Below are positions 44,772 to 56,616 of a stretch of DNA of 64,000 nt, in pieces. Source of the stretch: Hellea sp. GTDB lineage: Bacteria; Pseudomonadota; Alphaproteobacteria; Caulobacterales; Maricaulaceae. The notes under the pieces are model-generated. The model had not been told where the DNA came from and ran no database searches. It was given only the letters and a program-made list of their open reading frames with translations. Numbering within the stretch: position 1 is the first letter of the stretch; every line of letters starts with the position of its first letter. Where the stretch lies: the NCBI GenBank assembly GCA_029250925.1, contig JAQXEH010000030.1, positions 1 through 64,000 of the forward strand, read 5' to 3'. The translations under genes were made by a program, and so were the position numbers.

Positions 44772-45813
44772 ATTTTGCTATCCAAGAACCTACTTGCTGA
44801 GTAGACAGGGGACCGCCGAGGTCAGCAGTTGTTTGATTCTCAGTCAAAGCTAATTTCACTGCGCTCTCTATAGATGAGGCCTCAGTATCCATATCAAAAG
44901 AAAGGCGAAGCATCCATGCGGCCGACAAAATCATAGCCAGAGGGTTTGCCTTATTTTGACCGGAAATATCAGGGGCACTACCGTGAATAGGCTCATACAT
45001 CCCAACATTTCCGTCAGAAATAGAGGCTGAAGGAATAACACCCATGGAGCCTGTAAGCACAGACGCTTCATCCGTTAGTATATCACCGAACATATTTTCA
45101 GTTAAAATAACGTCAAAGTTTTGAGAATCAGTAAGCATATGCATAGTCATTGCATCAATAAGTAAATGCTCAACTTTAACATCATTATATCTTTCAGAAA
45201 CTTCCGTCACAGTCTCTCTCCACAATCGCGATGTTTCGAGAACATTAGATTTATCAACAGAAGTAACTTTCTTTTTACGCTGCCTTGCCAAATCAAAGGC
45301 TTTTATAGTTATGCGTTCAATTTCTTTCTTTGAATACCGGCATTCGTCAAAAGCACCTGAACTATCGCGTCCTTTTTTACCAAAATATATCCCGCCTGTC
45401 AGTTCACGCATGACTATGAAGTCAGTTCCTACTATTCTTTCATGTTTCAGAGGAGACCTACTTATTAATTCATCGTATGGTTTGCAAGGGCGGATATTGG
45501 CATATAAATTTAGTTTTTTTCTTAAAGGTAATAATGAACCTAATTCTGGGCGCTCAGCTCCTTTCAGGTGATCCCATTTAGGACCCCCAACAGCGCCGAG
45601 TAAAATAGCGCCTGTTCGCTTGCAAGACTCAAAGGTTTCTGCAGGTAGAGGTTTTCCTAACACATCAATAGCCGCACCCCCGATGAGATGTTGCTCTATT
45701 TCTAAATTATGACCAAATTTACTAGAGACCGCCTTCAAAACATTGATAGCGGCACCTCCTACTTCAGGCCCTATTCCATCTCCTGGAAGATATGTAAAAT
45801 TTATTTTTGCCAT
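44758..45813 (-). CDS. leuB: 3-isopropylmalate dehydrogenase
   Basis: Oxidises and decarboxylates 3-isopropylmalate in leucine synthesis (351 aa). The N-terminus LPGDGIGPEVGG is the family signature, with LLGAVGGPKWD, RELTGGIYFG and the catalytic VTSVDKSNVLETSRLWRE (Lys and Asp contacts). NMFGDILTDEA holds metal ligands, and the NAD loop EPIHGSAPDISGQNKANP is complete. It overlaps ilvA by 14 bases and is six bases from leuD. Confidence 0.95.
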   Translation of the reverse strand: MAKINFTYLPGDGIGPEVGGAAINVLKAVSSKFGHNLEIEQHLIGGAAIDVLGKPLPAETFESCKRTGAILLGAVGGPKWDHLKGAERPELGSLLPLRKKLNLYANIRPCKPYDELISRSPLKHERIVGTDFIVMRELTGGIYFGKKGRDSSGAFDECRYSKKEIERITIKAFDLARQRKKKVTSVDKSNVLETSRLWRETVTEVSERYNDVKVEHLLIDAMTMHMLTDSQNFDVILTENMFGDILTDEASVLTGSMGVIPSASISDGNVGMYEPIHGSAPDISGQNKANPLAMILSAAWMLRLSFDMDTEASSIESAVKLALTENQTTADLGGPLSTQQVGSWIAKYVQN

Positions 45814-45819
45814 ACAATA

Positions 45820-46395
45820 CTATCTGTTTTCATATTCAGAAATTTGGTTATTTTGTTCAAGTAAATAACCCATTTCATCAAGCCCTTCGAGAAGGCAATA
45901 ACGGGAAAAACTATCTATAACAAAAGAGTGAGACCCCATTCCACTTGGAAGCTCAAGTAAGCAAGACTCAAGATTTACAGTTACATACACTCCTGAATGC
46001 TCGATAAGCCATTGATGAACCTCTTTATTTATAGTGACAGGTAGTAAACCATTTTTAAGAGAATTACTTTTGAAAATATCGGCAATACTTGAACTAATTA
46101 CTACTCGAAATCCATAGTCAGTAAGGCCCCAAGGAGCATGTTCACGAGATGAACCGCAACCAAAATTATCTCCTGCAACAAGTATTTTGCATGCCTTGCC
46201 ACTCTCAGAGTTTAACTCATGATCAGTTAAAGTTCCAGAATTAGTATATCGCAAGTTAGAAAAAACATGTTCTCCCAATCCATTCCTCGTTGTCATTGAT
46301 AAAAATTTAGCTGGCATTATCTGATCCGTATCAATATTGGCTGATGGCAAGACTAATGTCCTTGAGGAAACTAATTTAAATGGTTCTATGGTCAT
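45820..46395 (-). CDS. leuD: 3-isopropylmalate dehydratase small subunit
   Basis: Swivel-domain subunit of isopropylmalate isomerase (191 aa). It carries NIDTDQIMPAKFL near the start and GDNFGCGSSREHAPWGL, the aconitase small-subunit signature with the substrate-binding serine and arginine. The C-terminal NGLLPVTI is also typical. Its ATG overlaps the leuC stop by four bases, so the two subunits are translated together. Confidence 0.95.
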   Translation of the reverse strand: MTIEPFKLVSSRTLVLPSANIDTDQIMPAKFLSMTTRNGLGEHVFSNLRYTNSGTLTDHELNSESGKACKILVAGDNFGCGSSREHAPWGLTDYGFRVVISSSIADIFKSNSLKNGLLPVTINKEVHQWLIEHSGVYVTVNLESCLLELPSGMGSHSFVIDSFSRYCLLEGLDEMGYLLEQNNQISEYENR

Positions 46396-47786
46396 TTATT
46401 TTTCTTTAAATTTCGAGGGTCCTCAATTACGCCTGCTATAGCTGTTGAAGCAGCTGTTTCGGGTGATGCCAATATAGTACGCACACCAGGGCCTTGGCGC
46501 CCCATAAAGTTACGGTTAGACGTTGAAACTATAAGTTCTCCGGGCAAACCTATGTCACCGTTCATACCCAAGCACATTGAGCATCCAGGTTCACGCCAGT
46601 CAGCACCTGCATCTTTAAATATTTTATCTAAACCTTCTTTCTCAGCAATGGCTTTTACTTGAGCGCTTCCGGGTACAACTAAAGCTTTCACATGCGGCGC
46701 TATTTTCTTTTTTTTAAAAATGCTTGCTGCTGCTCTGAGGTCGTCCATACGGGAGTTAGTGCAAGAACCTATAAAAACCTTATCAACCTTTATACCCAGC
46801 ATTTTATCACCCTCTGTAATTTGCATATAATTGAGTGAAGCTTGTTCTGCTAGGTTATTAGATTTCGGAACAATGGAGTCTATCGGGATACCCATCCCCG
46901 GGTGAGTGCCATATGTAACCATTGGCTTTATTGAGGCAGCCTTAATATTAACTTCTTTATCAAAAAAAGCACCTTCATCTGTAGATAGAGACAGCCATTC
47001 AGCACAACTATCCTCATAGTTCCTAGGGGTATATTTACGACCTCTAAGGAATTCAAAGGTCACTTCATCGGGTGCAATCATACCACAGCGCGCCCCAGCT
47101 TCAATCGACATATTACAAACGGTCATTCGACCGTCCATACTCATATCTTCGAAAACATTTCCACGGTACTCTATAGCATAACCAGTTCCGCCACCAATTC
47201 CTATCAATGAAATTATATGTAGAATTACATCCTTTGGAGTAACTCCTTGGTTGAGCTTTCCATTAACATTTACTGCCATAGTTTTAGGTTTTCTCATCAA
47301 AATACATTGATTTGCAAGAACGTGCCCTACCTGAGTAGTCCCAATGCCAAATGCAATTGCGCCAAAAGCTCCATGAGTTGAAGTATGGCTATCACCACAT
47401 ACAATAGTAGCACCAGGATGAGTGGCTCCAAGCTCAGGACCCATAACATGAACAATGCCGCGGTATTTACTATCCCAACCATGCGTCTCGATATCAAATT
47501 TTTTTGTATTACGCAGTAATGTTTCTACTTGTGTACGAGCTTCATCCGAAATGTAAGGCCGCGAACCATCTTTATTTAAAAGAGTTGGCGTAGAGTGGTC
47601 AATAGTCGCTAAGGTTAAATCAGGCCTTCTAACGCGCAGCCCCCTATCTTCCAATAAAGTAAATGCCTGAGGAGAGGTAACCTCATGAATAAGGTGCAAA
47701 TCTATAAAGATTGTAGCAGGGTGTGTTTCTGTCTCAGAAACAACAACGTGCTTTTCCCAAACTTTATCAAAAAGTGTTTTTCTCAT
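46392..47786 (-). CDS. leuC: 3-isopropylmalate dehydratase large subunit
   Basis: Iron-sulfur subunit of isopropylmalate isomerase (464 aa). The three cluster cysteines are in FIGSCTNSR and GCSMCLGMN; early motifs IDLHLIHEVTSPQAF and VCGDSHTSTHGAFGA are conserved. Length is normal. The ATG is two bases from the leuA stop, in the middle of the operon. Confidence 0.95.
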   Translation of the reverse strand: MRKTLFDKVWEKHVVVSETETHPATIFIDLHLIHEVTSPQAFTLLEDRGLRVRRPDLTLATIDHSTPTLLNKDGSRPYISDEARTQVETLLRNTKKFDIETHGWDSKYRGIVHVMGPELGATHPGATIVCGDSHTSTHGAFGAIAFGIGTTQVGHVLANQCILMRKPKTMAVNVNGKLNQGVTPKDVILHIISLIGIGGGTGYAIEYRGNVFEDMSMDGRMTVCNMSIEAGARCGMIAPDEVTFEFLRGRKYTPRNYEDSCAEWLSLSTDEGAFFDKEVNIKAASIKPMVTYGTHPGMGIPIDSIVPKSNNLAEQASLNYMQITEGDKMLGIKVDKVFIGSCTNSRMDDLRAAASIFKKKKIAPHVKALVVPGSAQVKAIAEKEGLDKIFKDAGADWREPGCSMCLGMNGDIGLPGELIVSTSNRNFMGRQGPGVRTILASPETAASTAIAGVIEDPRNLKKNK

Positions 47787-47787
47787 A

Positions 47788-49341
47788 TCAGTGCTGTGCC
47801 GCTATCGAAGCTTGACGCACGGCCCTCCGTTCGATCCTGTTGATAACATCAAGATAAGCCTTAGCTCCAGCAAGAACCGTGTCAGTACTTGCTCCTCGAC
47901 CTTGATAGTTTTCAAATTTAGTTGATACACTAACTGATGCTTCAGCCATTGCATCTTTACCCTCAGAGACAGATTGAACTGTAAAGCTTTCAAGATGTAA
48001 TGGATGCCCAGTTATTTCCGATATTGCTAGAAAAACAGCATTTACTGGTCCTGCAGCTTGGATAACTGTCTCCTCTAAGTTACCGCTTTCGTGTAACAAC
48101 TTAACCTTGGCACTTGGAGTGTTGTTATTATCAGAACCGGCTGAAACAGATAGGCTTTCCAACTTCCAAGGCCCTTGGGTTCCCACTGCCTCGCCGAGTA
48201 TTAAAGCTTCTAAATCGGCATCAAAAACTTCTTTTTTTGAATCTGCTAGTTCCTTAAATGCTACAAAAACAGACTTTAGTTGGTTATCTGACAGATCGAA
48301 ACCAATCTTTTCAGCGCGGCTTTTTAGAGCAGCTCTTCCTGAATGCTTGCCTAGAACTAAGTTATCAGTTGAAACACCTACATCCTCAGGTTTCATGATT
48401 TCATAAGTCTCACGGTTAGCTAAGACGCCATGTTGATGGATACCACTTTCATGAGCAAATGCATTTTTTCCAACTATTGCTTTATTACGGGGTACAGGGT
48501 TTCCAGTTAACGTAGCAAGTAACTTTGAAGCGCCGTATATACCCTCAGTTTTAATATCGGTAGAAAGCCCATAAAAATCCTTGCGGGTATTTAGAGCCAT
48601 AACAACCTCCTCGGTAGCACAATTTCCAGCTCTTTCACCAATACCGTTAAGAGCGCATTCTACCTGCCTCGCCCCACCTCTGATGGCAGCAAGGGAATTT
48701 GCAACGGCCAAGCCAAGGTCATCATGACAGTGTGCTGAAAATATAGTCTCATCACAACCTTCAATCTGACTTGTAAGAAATTCAAATAATTTCTGTATCT
48801 CCTCAGGAGTTGTATATCCTACAGTGTCAGGAATATTAATTGTTGTAGCTCCTGCCTTTATTGCAGCCTCAACAACTCTTTTAAGATAGTCTTTTTCAGT
48901 CCTAATGGCATCTTCACATGAAAATTCAACATCATCAGTAAAATTTCTTGCTAGCTTTATGCCTGCGGTTGCACGATTAAGGATTTCATCTTTGGACATT
49001 TTTAATTTATACTCTCGGTGCAAAGGTGAAGTGGCAATAAAGGTATGAATTCGACCTGAGTTAGCCAGCTTAATTGCTTTCCCGCTCGAGCGAATATCGT
49101 TTTCATTACACCGCGCCAAAGAACAAATTGTGCTATTTTTAATATTTTCAGCTATTGTCTTTATTGCCTCGAAATCACCGGGCGATGCAGCAGCAAACCC
49201 AGCCTCAATTACATTAACACCCAGACTCTCCAATGCATGAGCCATTGCAAGTTTCTGTCCCGAAGACATTGAAAAGCCTGGCGCTTGTTCCCCATCTCTT
49301 AGGGTCGTATCAAAAATTATAACTTTATTTTTACTCGTCAT
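47788..49341 (-). CDS. leuA: 2-isopropylmalate synthase
   Basis: Condenses acetyl-CoA with 2-oxoisovalerate, the first step of leucine synthesis (517 aa). The HMGL-like barrel has FDTTLRDGEQAPGFSM with the metal aspartate, FSAHCHDDLGLAVANSLAA with the His-x-His metal pair, and GNCATEEVVMAL. The C-terminal 120 residues form the leucine-binding LeuA dimer domain, so feedback inhibition is likely. It follows the small ilvM-like gene by 35 bases. Confidence 0.95.
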   Translation of the reverse strand: MTSKNKVIIFDTTLRDGEQAPGFSMSSGQKLAMAHALESLGVNVIEAGFAAASPGDFEAIKTIAENIKNSTICSLARCNENDIRSSGKAIKLANSGRIHTFIATSPLHREYKLKMSKDEILNRATAGIKLARNFTDDVEFSCEDAIRTEKDYLKRVVEAAIKAGATTINIPDTVGYTTPEEIQKLFEFLTSQIEGCDETIFSAHCHDDLGLAVANSLAAIRGGARQVECALNGIGERAGNCATEEVVMALNTRKDFYGLSTDIKTEGIYGASKLLATLTGNPVPRNKAIVGKNAFAHESGIHQHGVLANRETYEIMKPEDVGVSTDNLVLGKHSGRAALKSRAEKIGFDLSDNQLKSVFVAFKELADSKKEVFDADLEALILGEAVGTQGPWKLESLSVSAGSDNNNTPSAKVKLLHESGNLEETVIQAAGPVNAVFLAISEITGHPLHLESFTVQSVSEGKDAMAEASVSVSTKFENYQGRGASTDTVLAGAKAYLDVINRIERRAVRQASIAAQH

Positions 49342-49376
49342 TGTGAATTCTCTAAATATTATCTATCTATAAGCTT

Positions 49377-49679
49377 CTAAGCTCTTTCAGCATGCTTTCG
49401 TCTTCCTACTTTCTCAGCGCTGACCACATTATAGAGCCGTTCTAATTGTTTACATAATGTATCAAGATTACTTGGACCGCCCGTATCTTCAATATGAACC
49501 AATAAATCAAAATCACCATCGACACGCTGAGTGCAATGCACATCTCTATAATCATATCCACGGCGTTCAATAGTTCCCAATGCCCTAATTAAGGTTCCGC
49601 TAACATCATGCAGTACAATTTTAAGTTTACCTTGAACACCAGAGGGTTCAAATGTCTTATTTCTCTGTAATTCTACCAT
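49377..49679 (-). CDS. ilvM: short acetolactate synthase regulatory subunit (ACT domain only)
   Basis: A 100-residue regulatory subunit for the acetolactate synthase encoded just upstream. It has one ACT domain (VSGTLIRALGTIERRGYDY, then GDFDLLVHI) and a short basic tail. The usual alphaproteobacterial IlvH has about 160-180 residues with a second domain, so this is closer in size to enterobacterial IlvM. The symbol is given by size and position and could equally be a truncated ilvH. It is nine bases from the ilvB stop. Confidence 0.83.
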   Translation of the reverse strand: MVELQRNKTFEPSGVQGKLKIVLHDVSGTLIRALGTIERRGYDYRDVHCTQRVDGDFDLLVHIEDTGGPSNLDTLCKQLERLYNVVSAEKVGRRKHAERA

Positions 49680-49687
49680 TACATTTC

Positions 49688-51415
49688 CTAACGTTCCATC
49701 ATATCCGCATTACTTCGACCTGGTGGTACAAGCGGCCAAACATTTTCATATGTATCTATTTTTACATGCATCAATATTGGCCCTGTTGCAGAAAGTAATC
49801 GTTCAATGCCATCATCAACTTCATCACCTTTTGTGATGGTGAAGGCTTCAATCTGGAAAGCTTTTGCAACCATCGCAAAATCAGGGTTATCATCTAAATT
49901 CACTTCTGAATAATTTTTTTCAAAGAAAACCTCTTGCCATTGACGAACCATACCAAGGGCTGAGTTATCCAATAATACAATCTTTAAGGGTATATCATAT
50001 CTAAATAGGGTGGCTAATTCTTGTATGTTCATCATTATCGAACCATCACCAGATACTGTGATTACAGTTCGGTTTGGAGCACCTAACTTTGCCCCAAGAC
50101 CGGCTGGCAAACCAAAACCCATCGTTCCCAGGCCGCCAGATGTAATATGATCTTTTGGATTATCAAAATAGCAATGCTGAGCTACCCACATCTGATGTTG
50201 TCCAACATCGCATGTAATTATCGCGCTACCCTCCACACGTCTTGAAAGATCATGAAGTAACTTAGGGGCATAAACACCTCCTGTTTTCATGTTTCCTATT
50301 GGGGACTTGTAATCCCATTCATATTCTTCCCGACGTGAAAAACAAAGACGTCTCCAATCCTCACATTTTGCTTCCCCCGGATTTAATGCTTCCAAATTCT
50401 TTTTCAACGAACCATCGAGAAATACATCAGTTTTTCTTAGTTTATTTATCTCTGCTATATCTATATCCATATGAATAACTTTAGCATTTGGAGCAAAGGT
50501 GTCTAACTTACCAGTTGCTCGGTCATCGAATCTAGCTCCGGCTACGATTAGCAAATCGCACTCTTGGACTGCATAATTTGCTGCTTTTAAGCCATGCATA
50601 CCTAACATACCTAAAAACTGAGGGTGGTCTGTGGGCAGTGAACCAAGCCCTTTTAAGGTCGAAACTACAGGAATTTGTGTTCGGTTAACAAGATCTCGCA
50701 ACTCCTTGACGCCGTCACCCTGAGCGATACCGCCACCTATATAAAAAAGTGGTTTCTTTGAGTCTTTAATTAGATCTTCAGCTTTTGATATGTAATCACT
50801 TTGGCCCATTTCTGGCTTTACTTTTGGATAAGGCCGCCATTTGTGTCGCTCTGTTGTGAGTGCATTAGCGACATCTTTTGGCAAGTCTATTAAGACCGGC
50901 CCTGGTCTGCCTTCAGCTGCTATAAAATAAGCTTCTGCTACCATACCAGGAATATCCGCTGGATCACGGGCAATATAACTATGCTTAACAATTGGTAACG
51001 TAATACCGAAGATATCAACTTCTTGAAAAGCATCTGTGCCCATCAGATCAGAAGTAACTTGTCCTGTTACAAACACAACAGGAACAGAGTCTAAATATGC
51101 ATCAGCAATTGCTGTTACCAAATTAGTGGCACCTGGGCCAGATGTAGCAAATGCTGTTCCCGTTTTTCCAGTAGCTCTGGCGTATCCGATTGCAGCCATT
51201 CCACAACCTTGCTCGTGACGACACAATATGTGACGCAAAGAGCCTACCTTAGGCAAAACATCATAAACTGGCATAATAGCACCCCCAGGGTAACCAAAAA
51301 TAGTATCTACACCTTGTGCAGCTATTGACTCTAACAATAAAAGAGCACCCGACTTTGGCTCGCGGTTAGCCAGTATTTTCGTTTGCTGATGTTCAAATTG
51401 AGTTGCTGTGGTCAT
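49688..51415 (-). CDS. ilvB: acetolactate synthase catalytic subunit
   Basis: Thiamine-diphosphate enzyme that makes acetolactate and acetohydroxybutyrate in the valine, leucine and isoleucine pathways (575 aa). It shows IFGYPGGAIMPVYD, CRHEQGCGMAAIGYARATG with the catalytic glutamate, GPGATNLVTAIADAY, FAD-contacting GARFDDRATGKL and the ThDP motif VSGDGSIMMN followed by DNSALGMVRQWQ. Order with the short ACT subunit resembles ilvGM of enterobacteria. Confidence 0.95.
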   Translation of the reverse strand: MTTATQFEHQQTKILANREPKSGALLLLESIAAQGVDTIFGYPGGAIMPVYDVLPKVGSLRHILCRHEQGCGMAAIGYARATGKTGTAFATSGPGATNLVTAIADAYLDSVPVVFVTGQVTSDLMGTDAFQEVDIFGITLPIVKHSYIARDPADIPGMVAEAYFIAAEGRPGPVLIDLPKDVANALTTERHKWRPYPKVKPEMGQSDYISKAEDLIKDSKKPLFYIGGGIAQGDGVKELRDLVNRTQIPVVSTLKGLGSLPTDHPQFLGMLGMHGLKAANYAVQECDLLIVAGARFDDRATGKLDTFAPNAKVIHMDIDIAEINKLRKTDVFLDGSLKKNLEALNPGEAKCEDWRRLCFSRREEYEWDYKSPIGNMKTGGVYAPKLLHDLSRRVEGSAIITCDVGQHQMWVAQHCYFDNPKDHITSGGLGTMGFGLPAGLGAKLGAPNRTVITVSGDGSIMMNIQELATLFRYDIPLKIVLLDNSALGMVRQWQEVFFEKNYSEVNLDDNPDFAMVAKAFQIEAFTITKGDEVDDGIERLLSATGPILMHVKIDTYENVWPLVPPGRSNADMMER

Positions 51416-51446
51416 TTTTTTGCCTAGTCCTTTAGCTTAATGAAGA

Positions 51447-54157
<2,711 letters not shown>

Positions 54158-54176
54158 ACATAATCTCCCTAAGCAT

Positions 54177-54203
54177 AAAAAAACCCGCTCGGTTAGGAGC
54201 GGG
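54177..54203 (-). terminator. attenuator terminator in the ilvD leader
   Basis: Read on the minus strand, CCCGCTC (54203-54197) pairs perfectly with GAGCGGG (54190-54184) around the loop CTAACC, followed by seven T (54183-54177). This is a strong intrinsic terminator. It ends only 20 bases before the ilvD start, so unregulated it would block the operon. The segment AGCGGG (54238-54233), inside the last codons of the leader peptide, is complementary to CCCGCT of the terminator's first arm and can act as the antiterminator. Both pairings are seen directly; the switching is inferred from classical amino-acid attenuators. Confidence 0.9.
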
Positions 54204-54226
54204 TGAATTAGGCTTATAACTCTTAC

Positions 54227-54355
54227 CTAAATCCCGCTTTTTTTAATGCTAATGAGCAGTACTTCTAAACTAAGGACGCCACCAATAAAAAGTTCTAATA
54301 GACGTCGTGCCCCAACACCCTTGTCTTTTTTACAATATTCCTGAGTTATAATCAT
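54227..54355 (-). CDS. ilv-leu operon leader peptide (42 aa)
   Basis: Short reading frame from ATG at 54355 to TAG at 54229-54227. Residues 19-37 (LLELFIGGVLSLEVLLISI) contain 12 Leu, Ile or Val out of 19, the expected sensor for branched-chain aminoacyl-tRNAs. The two codons AGC GGG at positions 40-41 form the antiterminator arm. A ribosome stalled in the Leu/Ile/Val run leaves that arm free to pair with the terminator, whereas one that reaches the stop codon covers it. No strong ribosome binding site is visible before the ATG. The peptide is an attenuation device and is unlikely to have another function. Confidence 0.85.
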   Translation of the reverse strand: MIITQEYCKKDKGVGARRLLELFIGGVLSLEVLLISIKKSGI

Positions 54356-54389
54356 ACTATTATACCATTACCAAATTATGAGTATAAAT

Positions 54390-54418
54390 ATTCTAAAGAA
54401 ACACCTTAAGCAACACAA
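54390..54418 (-). promoter_or_regulatory. candidate promoter of the ilv-leu operon
   Basis: On the minus strand TTGTGT (54418-54413) and TAGAAT (54395-54390) lie 17 bases apart. Transcription would start near 54383, leaving about 28 bases before the leader-peptide ATG. A consensus TATAAT at 54364-54359 is nearer but would start transcription inside the ATG. The remaining leader upstream (54419-54478) holds the end of metB's untranslated region and a 12-base palindrome, CATAAATTTATG (54456-54467). I see nothing else. Confidence 0.35.
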
Positions 54419-54478
54419 ATATTTACCCTAAAATAGTTTATTTTTTGACATAAAACATAAATTTATGCCTCATATAGG

Positions 54479-55636
54479 CTAAATTAGGGCAAATGATGCC
54501 GATAAGTCCTGAATTATATCTTCAGAACTTTCAAGGCCGATAGAAATTCTAAGTAAATTTTCTTTTATTCCGGCATCACGTCTTAATGTTTCAGACATCC
54601 CCCCGTGGGTCATCGTTGGCGGATAAGAAATTAAACTCTCAACACCCCCAAGGCTTGGAGCCAATTGAAATATCTTCAGATTTTCTATAACACTCTTAGC
54701 TGAGTTAAACCCTCCAATAACTTCAAACGAAATCATTGCGCCTGGCCCGCTTTGCTGTTTTTTACATAAATTATAACCGGGGTCTGAGGGTAAACCAGGG
54801 TAGTAGACTTTAGAAATCTTAGGGTGATTGTAAAGAAATTGCGCCACCTTCATTGCGCTTGACTCTTGGGCATCCATTCTTGCGTGTAATGTGCGCATTC
54901 CGCGTAAGGTCATGAAGCTATCAAAGGGAGATCCCGTAATACCTAAGCAGTTTGCCCACCATGCTAATTGATTACCATGATCTTCTTTTTTTGATATAAT
55001 GGCACCGCCAACAACATCACTATGTCCATTTAAGTACTTGGTAGTGGAATGAATAGAAAAATCTGCGCCCAAGTCTAGTGGCCTTTGCCGAACAGGAGAT
55101 AAAAATGTATTATCGACAGCTACCAGCGCACCAACAGATTTAGCTAACTTACTAATTTCTTGAATATCAACTAGTCTCATCAATGGGTTTGATGGTGACT
55201 CTAACATAACAAGAGCGGGTTTCTCTTTAAAAGCTTCACTAACTTCCTTTACATCTAAAAAGTCTATGAATTTAACTTTTAATCGCCCTTGCTCTGCTCG
55301 GTTACTTAAAAGCCGGTGCGTTCCTGCATAACAATCATTAGGTGCGAAGATCAATGCGTCAGCATTAAATAGGTTTGTCACCAAGTCAATTGCAGACATG
55401 CCGGAAGATGTGACAACGCACGAGGATCCATTTTCTAATAATGTTAGTGTTTCAGCTAGTTCATCTCGGTTGGGATTTGCTGTTCGGCCATAATCGTATT
55501 TGCCTTTCTGAGTTATTGTATCAAAGCAATATGTGGAACTAAGATATATAGGCGGACTCACTGATTTGTAAGCGGGGTCATCGCCCATTCCTGCCTGTAC
55601 CAATGATGTACGCTTTGAAGTCATATCTTCGCCCAT
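54479..55636 (-). CDS. metB: cystathionine gamma-synthase (MetB-type PLP enzyme)
   Basis: PLP enzyme of transsulfuration joining an activated homoserine with cysteine or sulfide (385 aa). It parallels E. coli MetB closely: SPPIYLSSTYCFD, YDYGRTANPNRDEL, TSSGMSAIDLVT, the PLP lysine in HSTTKYLNGHSDVVGG and SLGGVESLISYP. The first ATG is used; an ATG four codons later is also possible. It follows metX by 18 bases, so both fall under the SAM riboswitch. Cystathionine synthase versus homoserine sulfhydrylase activity cannot be settled by eye. Confidence 0.88.
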   Translation of the reverse strand: MGEDMTSKRTSLVQAGMGDDPAYKSVSPPIYLSSTYCFDTITQKGKYDYGRTANPNRDELAETLTLLENGSSCVVTSSGMSAIDLVTNLFNADALIFAPNDCYAGTHRLLSNRAEQGRLKVKFIDFLDVKEVSEAFKEKPALVMLESPSNPLMRLVDIQEISKLAKSVGALVAVDNTFLSPVRQRPLDLGADFSIHSTTKYLNGHSDVVGGAIISKKEDHGNQLAWWANCLGITGSPFDSFMTLRGMRTLHARMDAQESSAMKVAQFLYNHPKISKVYYPGLPSDPGYNLCKKQQSGPGAMISFEVIGGFNSAKSVIENLKIFQLAPSLGGVESLISYPPTMTHGGMSETLRRDAGIKENLLRISIGLESSEDIIQDLSASFALI

Positions 55637-55654
55637 GTAAAATACAGAATTTTA

Positions 55655-56608
55655 TTAACCCAAACTTTGACAGAATTTCAATAGGCGAGGTGCCATTGCA
55701 TCATATTCTTTCAAAAATGCATCATGGCCATAAAGAGATGTAAAAGTAAACAGCTCAGATACCCCCCCCAAACGATCGCGCAATTCTCTAACATTAGCTA
55801 AAGGAGAGAGTTGGTCCGATGTTGCTGACATGAGTAAAGCAGGGGTTGTTATTAATTCAGGTTCTATATTATGCAAGTCAATGGATTCTGATAAAGCTAG
55901 AAATCGTTCTGCATCCATGAGGTCCGCGAATGCGTCGCCGCGTGAACCTAAATATTCACATATGTCAAACTTTGATGGAAATCTTTGTGTTTCACTGAGG
56001 TTGAACCTATTATCAAATTCCTCTGCCGTGCGATAAGTAGTCATCGCTAGTTCACGAGCAAGTTTCATTCCTTTCGCAGGTGCACCTGCCTCTAGTCCGA
56101 GCATAACAGCGCGCCTCTGTATGCCCCGCCACGCGACTCCTATGGGATAAGGTTTATGTGCAGCACCTATTATACAAATATTATCAACCATATTTGGAAA
56201 ATCATGGGCAAACGCAAGAGCGGTCATACCCCCATATGAAGATCCAATTATAGCGCTTACATTACTAATCTTATTAAATAGTAGCAATTCCTTTAATCGA
56301 GTGGCTTGGTCATGAGTAGTTATAGACTTAGGTCGACTTTCACTTTCAATAGAAGGAGCAAAATCAAGGCCTATGACTGCAAACTTATTCAGATCAATCG
56401 GGCCGCCATGCCTCACTAAAGTCGACCACCAACCCCTGTTAAGTCTACCGCCATCCGCAACAAACCTAGAAGCAGAGATACCGCCCATTATGACAATTAC
56501 CGGACCATCCTCATTTCCATAAACACGCCCCATAACTTCGTCATTTTTTATGACACATCCGCGCTGCAAGGTATTATCGCCTAACTTAACTCTTATATCT
56601 CGCGGCAT
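55655..56608 (-). CDS. metX: homoserine O-acyltransferase (MetX family, short form)
   Basis: Alpha/beta-hydrolase enzyme that activates homoserine for methionine synthesis (317 aa). The nucleophile elbow GSSYGG gives S124; the acid is in TSDQLSP and the histidine in YGHDAFL. It is shorter than typical MetX (about 370 aa) because the lid region is reduced. Whether it uses acetyl-CoA or succinyl-CoA is uncertain. I chose the ATG at 56608 because GGAG lies eight bases upstream; an in-frame GTG two codons earlier is too close to it. Confidence 0.86.
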   Translation of the reverse strand: MPRDIRVKLGDNTLQRGCVIKNDEVMGRVYGNEDGPVIVIMGGISASRFVADGGRLNRGWWSTLVRHGGPIDLNKFAVIGLDFAPSIESESRPKSITTHDQATRLKELLLFNKISNVSAIIGSSYGGMTALAFAHDFPNMVDNICIIGAAHKPYPIGVAWRGIQRRAVMLGLEAGAPAKGMKLARELAMTTYRTAEEFDNRFNLSETQRFPSKFDICEYLGSRGDAFADLMDAERFLALSESIDLHNIEPELITTPALLMSATSDQLSPLANVRELRDRLGGVSELFTFTSLYGHDAFLKEYDAMAPRLLKFCQSLG

Positions 56609-56616
56609 CGCCACTA

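Noticed and set aside
54359-54364. Consensus TATAAT immediately before the ilv leader peptide as the operon's -10 element.
   Set aside because: It would start transcription inside the leader ATG and has only a poor -35; TTGTGT-N17-TAGAAT further upstream fits better.
54456-54467. 12-base palindrome CATAAATTTATG downstream of metB, possible regulator site or terminator.
   Set aside because: It is very AT-rich, has no loop for a hairpin and no matching copy elsewhere that I noticed; chance is sufficient.
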